Source: Ischnura elegans (lineage: Eukaryota; Arthropoda; Insecta; Odonata; Coenagrionidae). Taken from it: DNA of 64,000 nt. Location: NCBI RefSeq assembly GCF_921293095.1, contig NC_060259.1:25985812-26049811 (forward strand), read 5' to 3'. Position 1 is the first letter of the stretch; every line of letters begins with the position of its first letter. The notes beneath the pieces are model-generated. The model had not been told where the DNA came from, ran no database searches, and worked only from the letters and a program-made list of their open reading frames with translations. A program made the translations under genes and the position numbers. This document shows, one piece after another, positions 1 to 10,165 of this stretch.

Positions 1-260
1 GATAGGTGCTATTTCACACTCGTCAGACCGCACCTTGAATATGCAGCGAGCGTATGGGATCCGGTGCAGAAAGACTTAATCCGCGAACTGAAAAAAATAC
101 AAAGGAAGGCTGCGAGGTTCGTCAAAAACAGATACGGGCGTACAGACAGTGTTACTCAAATGTTAAGCGAATTAGGCTGGGAGCCGCTTGAGACTCGGAG
201 ACTGCGCGCTAGGCTTAGAATGCTTGAACAATTGAGAATGGATATCCTTAAGAGCGACAC
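1..260 (+). mobile_element. 3' fragment of a CR1/jockey-like LINE reverse transcriptase ORF, cut by the window edge
   Basis: Reading from base 1, the frame encodes a typical C-terminal end of a non-LTR retrotransposon ORF2, with LEYAASVWDP (about residues 12-21), the K-rich IQRKAARFV segment, and LGWEPLETRRLRARL. These match the part of CR1/jockey-type polymerases downstream of the RT fingers and palm. The same segment recurs at about 25580-25760, so this is one family. The frame is open through KSDT (about 258) and then changes abruptly to AT-rich and GC-palindromic DNA, whereas the other copy continues for about 45 more residues to a stop. The element was therefore interrupted or truncated here. 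Family assignment is by motif only. Confidence 0.85.
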
Positions 261-289
261 TAATTATTATTTTTATTTCATGCATCGGC

Positions 290-741
290 GTAGGCGAGGG
301 GGAGCTTCAGTAACCCTCGGGCGGCGAAGCCGCCCGATGTTCAAGCGGCGCAGCCGCTGTGGGCTCCTTCCACCCCTGGGCGGCGAAGCCGCCCCTTAAA
401 CGAATAACGGTGAAACAGTTCCGAAATGCCCTTGCCCTCTGGGCGGCTATGCCGACCCCAGACGTAGAACGGCGATGACGTTCCGAGTATTAAGCGGGGT
501 AGCCCCGGGGGGGCACACTCAACCCCTGGGCGGCGAAGCCGCCTCTCAACGAGGAACGGCGAAGCCGTTCCGAGAATTGATTGGGGCGCTTCTCTACCCC
601 CTGGCCGGCGATGCCGGCCCCTAGCTGAGGTGAGATTATTCGGACTAAAATTCTTCGAACAACCACAAATGTAGACGGCGAAGCCGGACCCGGGGTTTTA
701 AGGTGCTCCGCCCCCTAACGAGCGCGCGGAGCGCAGCGAGC
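290..741. repeat. Array of GC-rich triloop palindromes
   Basis: In otherwise AT-rich DNA there is a run of at least ten short inverted repeats, each closed by a 3-nt loop that is usually GAA, GAT or GCA. Clear examples are 318-336 (8-bp arms, loop GAA), 344-358 (AGCGGC/GCCGCT, loop GCA), 378-394 (7-bp arms, GAA), 553-571 (GGAACGGC/GCCGTTCC, GAA) and 603-619 (GGCCGGC/GCCGGCC, GAT). Less perfect ones are near 406, 441, 477, 494, 528 and 675. Arm sequences differ between units but remain paired. The array starts where the LINE frame ends. Its right end (about 636-741) recurs inverted at 42101-42212. I recognise no known element. Confidence 0.8.
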
Positions 742-1327
742 TCATAATATACAAATTATTTGGTTTTAGAAATCCAAGTTTAGACGAATGGCAACGGTCA
801 ATTTTAACCTCATTTGAAAAAGGCCAGAATGGCGCCCATGCGATTCCACTCCACGTGACGTCACAGGGACCTAGTTTCTACACGAGAGGATAGGAGTTAC
901 ATCGTCTGAGGTTACCAATGAATGCATGAGGCACAGAGCTCAGGGAAACATGTCTTAATAATCACCTATTAAAACTGGCTAAGGTCGGAAAGTTTTCTCC
1001 GTTTGATGAGGTATTTACAATCCTTATTTAAGTCAAGCGCTACCAGCCGGCAGGGTACTCTGTTACCTGCTAGCATCTTGCGTCGTATCAGTGCTCAGAG
1101 CCTCGCCCTAAGGTCACCTCACTTGCGGCAGCGGGAACCAGAATGACGTCACACGGCGTTTTCCGGCATTCATACTTACCCGTCGCGTTTTCGCGCTCTT
1201 GAATTTTTCACTTTTCATTTAATAGCGAAAAATAGATATCGTCTTAAAAATCTAAAAGCGTGAAATACGTACTCCAGGAGTATCTTTCGATTTAGGCAAT
1301 AAAAAAATAATAGGAAACCACCCTATT
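742..1327 (+). repeat. Dispersed ~580-bp repeat, copy A
   Basis: The segment from TCATAATATACAAATT to the A-rich end (AATAAAAAAATAATAGG and a few bases more) is repeated in the same orientation at 40892-41465, with scattered substitutions and small indels. It carries two perfect TGACGTCA octamers (856-863 and 1144-1151); in copy B the matching sites are altered. It has no long ORF. The A-rich 3' end would suit a SINE or a 3' LINE fragment, but I see no pol III B box, so the class is unresolved. Confidence 0.85.
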
Positions 1328-1848
1328 AAAAATACCTAATCAAGCCACATGCAAAGTTTAAGAGAGTTTTATTTCAACTGATTATTCAAATATACAAGAC
1401 AATGTCTTCTCATGATATAAAAGGCTTACAATTGTGGCTCTGCAACGTTCGGAAATGCGGGCGGCCCCGCAAGGGGAGGGGCGCCCCCCATATGTAACTG
1501 CCACTGGCCCCAGGTGGCAGATTTCAGGGGGCGGCAGCATTTTAAAAATTTATTTAGAAAAGTGAAACATAAGCATTACTTTTTATATATAAGTGCATGC
1601 CTAAATTACACTGGCATTGTATACAAAATTATTTTCTTCATTATAAGACACGACACAAGTGTTACTCATGGGTTTGGAGTGAGTTTTTTTATTGTCATGT
1701 CTACTACTGTTATGCATTAGTTGCCTGAGCGCTCGACAGCGAGGTCGTGTGCACGAAAACAGTGAGGTATGACTTTATCAATTATGTTAGTGCTATTCAT
1801 AAGTGTTTTTCATAAATGAAACTTCTAACTAGCATGCATACGGTGTGT
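1328..1848. other. No gene recognised; short GC-rich palindromic patch
   Basis: AT-rich sequence. The one notable part is about 1455-1530, with a GCGGGCGGCCCCGC near-palindrome, runs of G and C, and a GCCACTGG...CCAGGTGGC inverted pair, resembling a fragment of a G-rich MITE. The short plus-strand frame at 1514-1720 has no recognisable domain or codon signal. Confidence 0.4.
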
Positions 1849-1990
1849 AATTACTGCATCACATAAAATAGCATTCAATTACTGCATCACATAAAATAGC
1901 TTGCGGAGTTAGTAATGGTGAGGAATGGAGGGTAGAAGGGTACGGAAGAGTACGGTATAGTAATGGTGGGGAATGGAGGGTAGAAGGGGG
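1849..1990. repeat. Two small tandem duplications
   Basis: A 24-bp sequence beginning AATTACTGCATCAC occurs at 1849-1872 and 1877-1900 (period 28). Next to it, AGTAATGGTG plus GGAATGGAGGGTAGAAGG occurs at 1911 and again at 1959 (period 48). Both are local duplications. Confidence 0.85.
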
Positions 1991-2870
1991 AAGCAAACTG
2001 ATACCTGCCCCCCTGACAAAATTCGGCGTCGTTTCTGCAGTGTTGTTATGTTCATAAAATTGCCAATCAAACCATAAAATTTTCCTATATTCCCATTTGA
2101 AGCAAAAGTCATATTGATGACTGATTTTACGTTGATAATAATGTCTTTCGTTTACCTCATTAAGATGTTTTCGGTTAACAGATAAGGGGTTAATTTTAAT
2201 CCATAAAGGTTTGCGTAAAATGCAAACTCTTGGTGAAGTAATCGTGTAATTTCAGTAAATAGTATCAGTAATAGAATCATTAAAACTGAAATACTCACAT
2301 TATCGTTTCTTTAAAATGTATTCGTTATTATACGTAAAACTGAATACTCTCGATGATGCCACCACTAAATTCTCTATACTTATTTCATTACCAAAAGGCA
2401 TATTAATTACCTGATTTTCTTTAATATGTGTGTTTTTTGAAATATTTACTGTTTTTACAAAAACATTATTATCAATCGTTCCTCGAAGATTTTGTCAATA
2501 AACTTCCGTTATTTTTCTGGCCTATTTAAATTTTATTTGCGGCATTTCTCAGAATCAATTTTCTACATCCCAGGAAGAGAAAGAAGGATAGTAAAAACTA
2601 AATTTAGCGATCGCTTAAACTACATACGGTCGAGATAGACTTTCTGTGAATCATGAATCTCGGACTCCGCTTATGCGACGCTTGACATTCTTCATGCTAA
2701 TTGAAGATAAAATTTAGAAGAAGGTGATGAGTTCCTCTATCAGTATCGAATATGTTTCACGACATTTCACTGGAAACTGTTAATCATATCTCGTTTTTTC
2801 TTAAGCTTAGGAAAAGCATTATGCTTTGCCATCCCACGACGGTGTAAAATGTTTATTGTTTTAGTTTGCA
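1991..2870. other. No feature recognised
   Basis: AT-rich, intergenic- or intron-like sequence with no supported coding frame, RNA gene or repeat. Confidence 0.5.
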
Positions 2871-2918
2871 GACGTCACTCACTTCCGTCCTGAACACTTG
2901 CTTTACCTTCCCCACCAC

Positions 2919-2985
2919 TATAAAACCGTTGACTTGCAATCCTTAGCACCACTGTCTCTCATCGTTTGTCACTGGCTGCATACGT
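2919..2985 (+). promoter_or_regulatory. Possible TATA promoter and short first exon
   Basis: A TATAAAA box at 2919-2925 is followed about 30 nt later by pyrimidine-rich, initiator-like sequence near 2950, then by a good donor at 2986 (CATACGT followed by GTGAGTACC). An AGACGTCA half-CRE lies about 50 nt upstream of the TATA box. No partner exon was identified. The spacing of TATA, start region and donor is what a first exon would show, but each element alone could be chance. Confidence 0.3.
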
Positions 2986-3283
2986 GTGAGTACCGACTTT
3001 CCCTGTCACATTTCTTAGGCTTAGTTCACATTTAACTCTCTGTTTCTTGATAGACTCATTAAACCCATTGGACCCAAAAACTCACTAAATCCTTTAAATC
3101 CGTTGAACGCAAAGCCTGGCGATTGCACATCGGACACTACTTCAGCTAGGCACGGGCAATATATCAAAATAGCCAAACATTTTAAGTTATCAAGAAATCG
3201 GTATCGCGTTTTGAACATTGGCGATTAGTGATTGTCAGACAAAAATCATGGAAAAACGCCCAATGACAATTATTTAGATATAG

Positions 3284-3553
3284 CACCCGATAAAAGTTTC
3301 ACGTTAGAAATCGTTTTGTAGCATCCAGTAAATATCCTATGTTATATCGATATTAAAAACGGGAGGCGATTTCTCATCGAGTAACTAATTAGGGTATTTT
3401 GTTACATTTATATAGAGCCCCATAACACGATGAGTATCGTCCCAGCATTATTTATCCTGATCGTTACTTATCAATACTAAGTGTATGGTATTTCGATATT
3501 TAATGTTCAATATCACTCAGGTTAACTATTGGACATAGTCGCTGACATCGGTG
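3284..3553 (+). repeat. Direct repeat pair, left copy (~270 bp)
   Basis: The segment from CACCCGATAAAAG to the AGGTTAACTA...GGAxATAG end is repeated about 607 bp downstream at 3891-4150, with frequent substitutions. About 340 bp of different, more GC-rich sequence lies between. The layout could be an old tandem duplication or the terminal repeats of a short element; no tRNA primer site or polypurine tract is evident. Confidence 0.8.
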
Positions 3554-3890
3554 AGCCTCTATGACCGGTGGCCTGGACATGCCCTTCACCCTGTGTCCCC
3601 GATGCCGGCCAAGACTGGTTCCCCGCCGGAGACAAGGGCGACGCCTCGGCCGTGAGTAGCTGATCCAGACAATAGCACCGCGAGGCGATTGGCAGGTGGT
3701 GTCATACACGGGAACGAAATATTGTGACAACGTGGAGCGTAGTAGAATAATGGCTACAGGGCTTAGTTGGTTATCTAATGGTCCTGGATTCCATTTCCTG
3801 TCTAATGGGGGCCATCGAAGATCCACAGAAAAAACTACTTTCCCTGTCCCCTATTGCAAAATTTTACCGATGACAAAAATCTAGATCTAG
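3554..3890. other. Spacer between direct repeats
   Basis: A GC-richer segment with opposing short frames on both strands (3500-3826 minus, 3696-3884 plus). Neither resembles a known domain. It ends with a degraded version of the sequence leading into the left repeat. Confidence 0.4.
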
Positions 3891-4150
3891 CACCCAATAA
3901 AAGTATCACGCTAGAAATCATTATGTATCATCCGATAAATATCCTATATAATATCTATATTTTTAATCGGGAGGCAATTTTTTATCGAGCTACTAATGAA
4001 GATATTTTATTCAATTTATTTGGGGCCCGATAAGACGATATGTATCGTCCCAATATTATTTATCGTGATCGTCAATTATAAATACTAATGTACTGTGTTT
4101 CGATATTGAATGTTCGATAACACCCAGGTTAACTACTGGATATAGCCGCC
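3891..4150 (+). repeat. Direct repeat pair, right copy
   Basis: Diverged copy of 3284-3553, with matching landmarks in the same order: CACCCAATAAAAG, AATATCCTAT, GGGAGGC, ACGAT.TGTATCGTCCCA, and CAGGTTAACTA near the end. Confidence 0.8.
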
Positions 4151-4185
4151 AGCGTTTCTACTTTAATCAAGAGATCTCTACCCTC

Positions 4186-6533
4186 CAGTGGCGGTTTGCC
4201 CATAAGGACTCTCGGACGCCGCCCCTCCCAAATATTTGAAAAAGTAAAAAAATAAATATCCATTAATTTATAATTATACATCTGATTAATCAAAACGTTT
4301 TTTCAGTCCCATACATCGAAAGTGTTGGAAAAACACGAAAAGAAATAGCGCGAGAAGTTCGTATTTGTAGCCGTGGGGCGCTGGCCAGAACGTCCCAATC
4401 CATCCCCATGCAGTTATATGGAGAGTGGTAGTGGTGGGGGCCGCTGGTGCTATGACGCGTCTAACGTTGTGTCTCATGGAAGTCTTGGGACGTCGTCCGA
4501 AAATGCGCAGGGCGTCGAGTGAGTTGACATCGCTGCGCAGGCCGGCGGGCGTATAATCTGGCGTCTACTTGGTGCTGCCACAGAAAAGGGACCTACGGAA
4601 TCAGAATGGTCACTGTACTGGGTGTAGTTATACGATTTTAATTTTTAATTACTGGTAGGTATTGCTACAGTAAATAAATTATCCCATTATGCTTGCATTT
4701 TTTGGTGTTTGAATTCCGGAACACATAAAATCCAACCAGTTAAAGGCCGTATTGGCGAAGGAAAACTATTCTCGAGTATTTGACACAGTTCTGTTATGAT
4801 TGCGAATTTCAAGAACCTTGGGGAAACTAATATTATAATATTTAGGCCTTAACAATGTATTCATATCTTCCCGATGATTAGAAATGCGGCATCTATTTTT
4901 CAGATAAATTTATCAAAAGACCTGCAGTATTAGGAAAAATCAGTTAACATTCCCCACTCATATATAATTTAAGAAATAGTTGCGTGCGTGATAGGGTGAA
5001 GGATTAAATATGATTTAAATCGTCAAGCGCGACTTTAAATACAGTCATTCAATTAATGTCATGAAGTGCCGCGTACAATGCACCTTTTGTGTGTAGGTTC
5101 ATCATTTTTCTAGCCGTCCTTGTTGTATTAGTTCATGTTCACCTAATTCCTCGGCGGCAGAGCGGTAGCTGTCTGTCGGAAAATGCCCACTTGGGTCTGA
5201 TTTAAGTGGCCTCGAAGAGTTCATATCAGTGCGAAAATCCTTACAGCTCCCATCTGTGGCTCAGTCGAGTCGTCTTCTTTTACGATCTAGAACTTATTTA
5301 CTATTATATCATGGCAATGATTTCGAAGAAACGGTTATTCCAAATGCGACCCGTTGGCGTCTCGTGTGTTTACCACATATGAATCTTAGATTCAAGGAGA
5401 TGGTCCGTGACGTCCTTTGTTTGCTTGAATGCCTTTGCTGACCTTAAATCCGTCCCTCAGCTGAATCAGCATTAGTGGACCACGACTTCTATCTCCCTTG
5501 AGTCGTCCTTATAGTAACGGCAAGACTCTCGGAAAGAACGGAGTGAAATGAGTTCAGACATCATTTTCGAGGAGTTAATTGTGCGTAATTGCCGATTAAG
5601 AAGTTTCTTAGTGCTGTGTGTACATTCAAGAAGACAATTTTGAAATAATCAACAGTGCTCGTTTTTTTAAGGGAAATATAGGGAAAAATTGTCCCAATTC
5701 TGTGCCCAGGCACCTAGTTCTTTTTGGTCGTATTTTTCGTCGGCCTATTTTGTGTCGTCCCTTGTTTATTTATAGACTAGTGCCCTTGCCATGTGTTCAA
5801 TCAGTAAGAAATTGTTGTCCAGCGCTGATTTCAACGAACGTGTAATTGATCACTTTGCTGGCCAAATTAAAGAAGGATGGACTTTTGCAATATAACTAAA
5901 GGACTGTGAGTATTTCATATTTTTTTTAAAAATGTGTGAGAAATGTTTAATTGTTGATTTTAAATCATACTGTATTCAAGAAGAAACGCGAACACCGCCA
6001 TCAAAGTTTACATCTGCAATAGCAAAGCGCGCGCATTCTAGTAGTGTTTGTTGCCTAGTGGAAGTCAGTGACACTCTCCTCCCTCCTCAGGTGTTACAAG
6101 TGTCATTGCTACCTAAGTCATTGCAAATGTTACATAGATTTGACAAATAACGCATTATGATTGCAAAACGAACAACAGAAGTGTATTGCGGGCATATCCG
6201 CACGAAGAATGTAGACGCTAAAACCTAAAGTTACGTATTTTCTTTTGTATTTGCAAAATATCGCAGCAAATATATTTTTATTCTTCAAGATTATTGATCA
6301 GTATCATCGAGAGTCCGGTCCGTATGACCGAGAGTCTACTGCATTTAGTATTTATTAATCAAGCTTTATTAGGAAAACTAGGTATTTTTGTTGAAAAAAA
6401 CGGAACGTATGGCATCACAGAATTTAATTCCTAGATTGCCGTAAAAACTTAATAAAATACACGAAATATTAAAAAATTATGACCCCCCGGTGGAGTGCGC
6501 CCCCCCTAGCATTTGACTCACAAGCCGCCACTG
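4186..6533. mobile_element. hAT-type DNA transposon, non-autonomous or decayed (2348 bp)
   Basis: The left end reads CAGTGGCGGTTTG and the right end, read on the opposite strand, CAGTGGCGGCTTG. Both are followed inward by G/C-rich sequence. The bases just outside are CTACCCTC (4178-4185) and CTACCCTT (6534-6541), an 8-bp target duplication with one mismatch. Imperfect CAGTGGCGG termini with an 8-bp duplication are the hAT signature. I found no transposase, zinc finger or C-terminal dimerisation segment inside. The short frames at 5229-5441, 5618-5845 and 5932-6150 are unrecognised, so it is either a non-autonomous element or one carrying unrelated filler. Confidence 0.85.
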
Positions 6534-6541
6534 CTACCCTT

Positions 6542-7167
6542 CCCTATCAGTCCTGAGGCCACCATGTGCTGGAGTAGCAGTTGTTCTTCCCGAAAAAGCG
6601 TCAAATCCATTGAACTTCAATTTTCAACCGCTCATATACAAAGAAAAAGTAATCAAACTTCTAAATACAGGCATAAAATTTTTCGGTCGATAACTTGACG
6701 GAATTCCGTAACTTAACATAATGTACTTAGCAATTTCCTTCAGCTATTTACTTAACCGACCGTTTTCAACGCTATAAGGCCATTAACAAAGGAACTAACA
6801 GGTGCGGCTTCGGATTTTATGCTTGCATCCATCCCGATAAGAGATAAAGCTTTAATTCAAACCTCGCATGTTCTTCCATCGTCGTCCCATTGCCAGTTAG
6901 CTAATTCATACACAATGCAATGGCATAGTTTATAGGCTGATCGCTATAATTTGGTGATCCGAGGATTAAGGAATTTGCGGGAACTAGTGTGGCCGCAGGA
7001 TCTGATTAGCGCACAAGTACGAACACCTGAGTTAGTTGCATCTCGAATGTCCCGTGCATCAGCCGACTGCCATAGTGGATCGGCGGGAATTTATAGAATA
7101 TTTTCAGAATAATTACATTAAACCAATGCTAACGTTCGCATACATCTAAATTCGAAAATTTCAGCTA
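6542..7167. other. No feature recognised
   Basis: Moderately AT-rich sequence without a supported gene or repeat. Confidence 0.45.
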
Positions 7168-7270
7168 AGCATAGGCGGATTTAGAGGGGGCACGGGAGCA
7201 CGTGTCCCCAGACGAAAATGATAAGATTTTAAATACGCACGGTTATCGTTTTTATTAATGACGGAGCATC
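7168..7270 (+). repeat. Fragment of the GGATTTAG/GTGCCCCC repeat family
   Basis: GGCGGATTTAGAGGGGGC, GTGTCCCCAGACG and TTTTAAATACG..CGGTTATCG match, in order, the better-preserved copies at 17349-17617 and 58735-59260. The segment is a short, truncated copy of this MITE-like family. Confidence 0.65.
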
Positions 7271-7949
7271 AATTATTTCATTTCATGTTAATAACTTTCA
7301 TCATAAAAGGAGAATATTTCGTACAGTGACTGTTTTATGTTGTTTTTAATTTCACATATGAGAAGAGAAGAGAGAATAGAATTTTATTGCTCGAGGACTA
7401 GTGTCCTATGGAACAGGATTACAATTTAACCTTTTTTAGTTTTGGTGCTGCAAGTGGACAATATACCAATTATTTGAATTTCATACCTGCGCATTACATG
7501 CCAATAGAAACATTCGTAGATATTCATAAAGGAGTATACATATGTTAACATAGACAAAATTCCAATTACATGACAGTGAAAACATGCTTAGGTATTCATA
7601 CAAGATTATACACAAGGGAAAAAAAATACAAAGTATAAATTATGCATCTCTTCTGAAGCTATATACACACACGTGTGAACTATATATACATACATACATA
7701 CATATACACTCAATGCATATATGCACGGATATATGCACACTTTCTTATTATTGTTCTTTGGACAAGAAACCAAATTATTTTTCATTCGGTGTACACAAAA
7801 GGTAACACAAATACAAGAGTATACCCATGTAAACATTAACAAAAAATAAATTATACGCACCTTCTGAAAATGAATAGTTACAAATATACCAACATAATAT
7901 ATATACACTTATTATTATGCATTAGACAATGAACCAGATCGTTTTTCAT
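7271..7949. other. AT-rich stretch with a microsatellite
   Basis: About 7660-7740 holds ACACAC, ATATATACATACATACATAC and ATATGCAC runs. No gene is supported; the frames here on both strands come from the simple repeat. Confidence 0.6.
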
Positions 7950-8578
7950 TTAGGTTTGCACGGAAAGTTGATATAAGTGAGCTGTCATAAGCCTTTTAAA
8001 CTGGTAAATGTTATTAATCTTAACAATGTAATCAGTGATATCATTCCATATTCTCATTGATGTATTTTGAGGGGATTGCAGGAACGAGTTTGCTCTGCAT
8101 TTTGGTATTTTAAAACGTCTCCGCGCCCTAACAACCCTGTCACAATTGCTAATGTTGACCATTATTCTCTCATATAAATAATCAGGAGTTTTGCTTGACA
8201 ATAAATTAAACATAAAAATAGAATACTGTAACTTTTTTCGTTCTTCAAGTTTTAGCCACTCGATCTTTAAGTAATAAGGAGTAATGTGTTCATGTAATGC
8301 CACATTAAATATAAATCTTACACCAGCGTTTAACAATTTTTGCATTTTATTAGATAATTCATTAGTTAGATCAAACATTACCAGCGAGCAATACTGAATA
8401 TGAGGAAGGTACAACGATTGAATAAACGTTTTGCGCAATTCAAGAGGTATTAAATGCTTAAAATGCTTAAGCTGTGCCAACGTTTCATAACACTTATTTG
8501 AAATATGTGCTACTTGTTCCTCCCAAGTGAGTACATTGCTAAGAGTAACTCCTAAGTTTTTAACAGACTGAGAGTAAT
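7950..8578 (-). mobile_element. 5'-truncated LINE: C-terminal part of a reverse transcriptase ORF
   Basis: On the minus strand the open frame starts at the truncation (about 8578) with SVKNLGV and LSNVLTWEEQVAHISNKC, the usual post-palm segment of non-LTR polymerases. It continues from the Met at 8480 with LPHIQYCSLVMFDLT, QKLLNAGVRFIF, EHITPYY and WLKLEERKKLQY, and stops near 7950. This is the CR1/jockey-like C-terminal region, intact over about 210 residues. It is a different subfamily from the LINE at 1-260 and 24655. A (TTA)n run marks the 5' break, directly abutting the Penelope-like element. Confidence 0.85.
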
Positions 8579-8589
8579 TATTATTATTA

Positions 8590-9002
8590 TTCCTTTTCTT
8601 GACCTTATTTAATATATAATATGGTATTTCCTGGAGTATAGGTCATTTATACAAAAGTTAGCAGCCAACGTTTCGATTTATTTTCTTAAATCATCTTCAG
8701 GGCTATGTTAGAAAAAGTGTGAAACAATATAAAATACAGAGAATAAGACGATACACAATCTTTATACATAAAGAAGGAACAAATGTGTTTTTTATAATAC
8801 AATATAATTTAAAGAAATATGTATATATAAACATATATATAAGAACAGAATGGAATATACAAAAATTTTGACATACCTCTAAACTTTGAACATATTTATT
8901 TATGTTTTGTTTCTAAGGTATTGCCACAACCTAGGTTACAATTAATTTTGATGTATTAAATAAAAATAAATTTTGCTGAGGTTATCGATGTCTGTTTTTT
9001 TA
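8590..9002 (-). mobile_element. 3' flank of Penelope-like element
   Basis: AT-rich sequence downstream of the GIY-YIG stop on the minus strand, containing the hammerhead-like motif and ending at a (TTA)n run next to the truncated LINE. This is the expected position of the terminal, ribozyme-bearing repeat of a Penelope-like element. Confidence 0.65.
8661..8705 (-). ncRNA. Hammerhead-ribozyme-like motif of a Penelope-like element
   Basis: Read on the minus strand, AGCC is followed by the core CUGAAGA (8700-8694), one U, GAUUUA / UAAAUC (a perfect 6-bp helix II, 8692-8687 with 8680-8675, loop AGAAAA), the core GAAA (8674-8671), then CGUU and GGCU. GGCU pairs with AGCC as helix I, and AC/GU makes the minimal helix III typical of retroelement hammerheads; cleavage would follow the U at 8667. 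Penelope-like elements are known to carry such ribozymes in their terminal repeats. The unpaired U at the base of helix II may weaken it. Activity is untested. Confidence 0.7.
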
Positions 9003-9780
9003 TTACAACATTTTTTTTGTTTTTGAAATATAAACCATTTCCTTGAAAAGTCTTTTTTTCAATATAACTTCATGATCTAAAATTTCGGCGTTCTCAAAAT
9101 CAAAACTATGGCCATTGCTTATGCTATGGCTAGTAAGAGCACACAGAGTTATACCACCTTTTACTGTTGATTTATGTTGTGAAATTCTATTTTTTAAATA
9201 TTGTGATGTTTGTCCTATATAACAAGTGTCACAATCGAGGCAAGAAATTTTATATATTATATTACTGTTTAGATTTTTAGGGGTTTCAGATTTTATTTTC
9301 GTGTATAGGAGCTTGTTTAGAGTGTTATGATTTTTGTGTGCAATTTTATAATTTATTTTTTTGAATACCTTCGTAATTTGTTCAGATAATTTACCAATAT
9401 AGATGATTCCACGGTATGGGGATGTTGTATTTGCTGAATCATTTTTGTTTAGTGAATTTTGAGTACGTGTGTGAGTAAGTGTTGTTTTTGTGAAGTATAG
9501 AATGAACAAGTTTCTTTGGAAAATGGTTTTTCTTTAGAATATCCTCAATTATTTTAAGGTTTTTTTTCGTGAAATATATTATCGCTCAAATTCAGAGCTC
9601 TAAATTTTAGCGCAAGTGCTACATTTACTTTATGTTTAAGAGGGTGATGCGATTGGAAATTTAGAAATCTGTCCGATTTGTGTGGTTTCTTCCACCAATC
9701 TATATGAATCGAACCATCGTGATTTCTAATAGTTAGCATTCAACTAACATAGTTTAGCATAGTTTTGGACCCCCCTCAAA
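9003..9780 (-). pseudogene. Penelope-like element: RT C-terminus and GIY-YIG endonuclease, frameshifted
   Basis: From right to left on the minus strand, frame 9739-9554 has WWKKPHKSDRFLNF, SHHPLKHK and FRALNLSD, the C-terminal signature of Penelope-type reverse transcriptase. After a run of eight A's the frame shifts and continues as IIEDILKKNHFPKKLVHSI, then shifts again near 9440. The frame at 9509-9003 then reads PYRGIIYIGKLSEQI followed by the nuclease: NIIYKISC...CDTCYIG (GIY-YIG), RISQH (conserved Arg) and KEMVYI near the end (catalytic Glu region). Penelope elements use this nuclease for target cutting. The 5' part of the RT is missing upstream of about 9780. At least two frame breaks make it non-functional as it stands. 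Confidence 0.88.
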
Positions 9781-10163
9781 AGAAATTCCTGACCAGCCCA
9801 CCGTCATCTGCATAAATTATTTGGCCGAGAAAACCATTAGCATCTAAGGATTACACTCTGAAAAGTATCTAATGTTGAATGGGTTTGCACATGGTTGTTA
9901 TAAGGGATAGGAATTCTAGAGAAAATTTAGGGCATTGAAATGGTTCAAAATAATCTGGGAAAGTTGGGGAATGCCGTCAATGGGACCAGGTATGATATAT
10001 GTTGATTTGCACTCTTAAGAACTGCTCAGCTGTTGGCATGCTGACCCAGAGAGCACTAACGCTCTTATAGAAATAGGGTAGTTTCCTTCATCTAAGAAAA
10101 CAGGCAAAGGTTACAATAATCTTAGAAAAACCTTTCTGATGCAACTCCATTGATATTTGCCAG
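9781..10163. other. No feature recognised upstream of gene A
   Basis: Unremarkable sequence ending in CTTTCTGATGCAACTCC...TTTGCCAG, which could be either a 3' splice site or the 5' leader of the exon at 10166. Confidence 0.4.
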
Positions 10164-10165
10164 CA

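Noticed and set aside
7584-7908. Opposing frames rich in Tyr, Ile, His
   Set aside because: They translate an AT/AC microsatellite.
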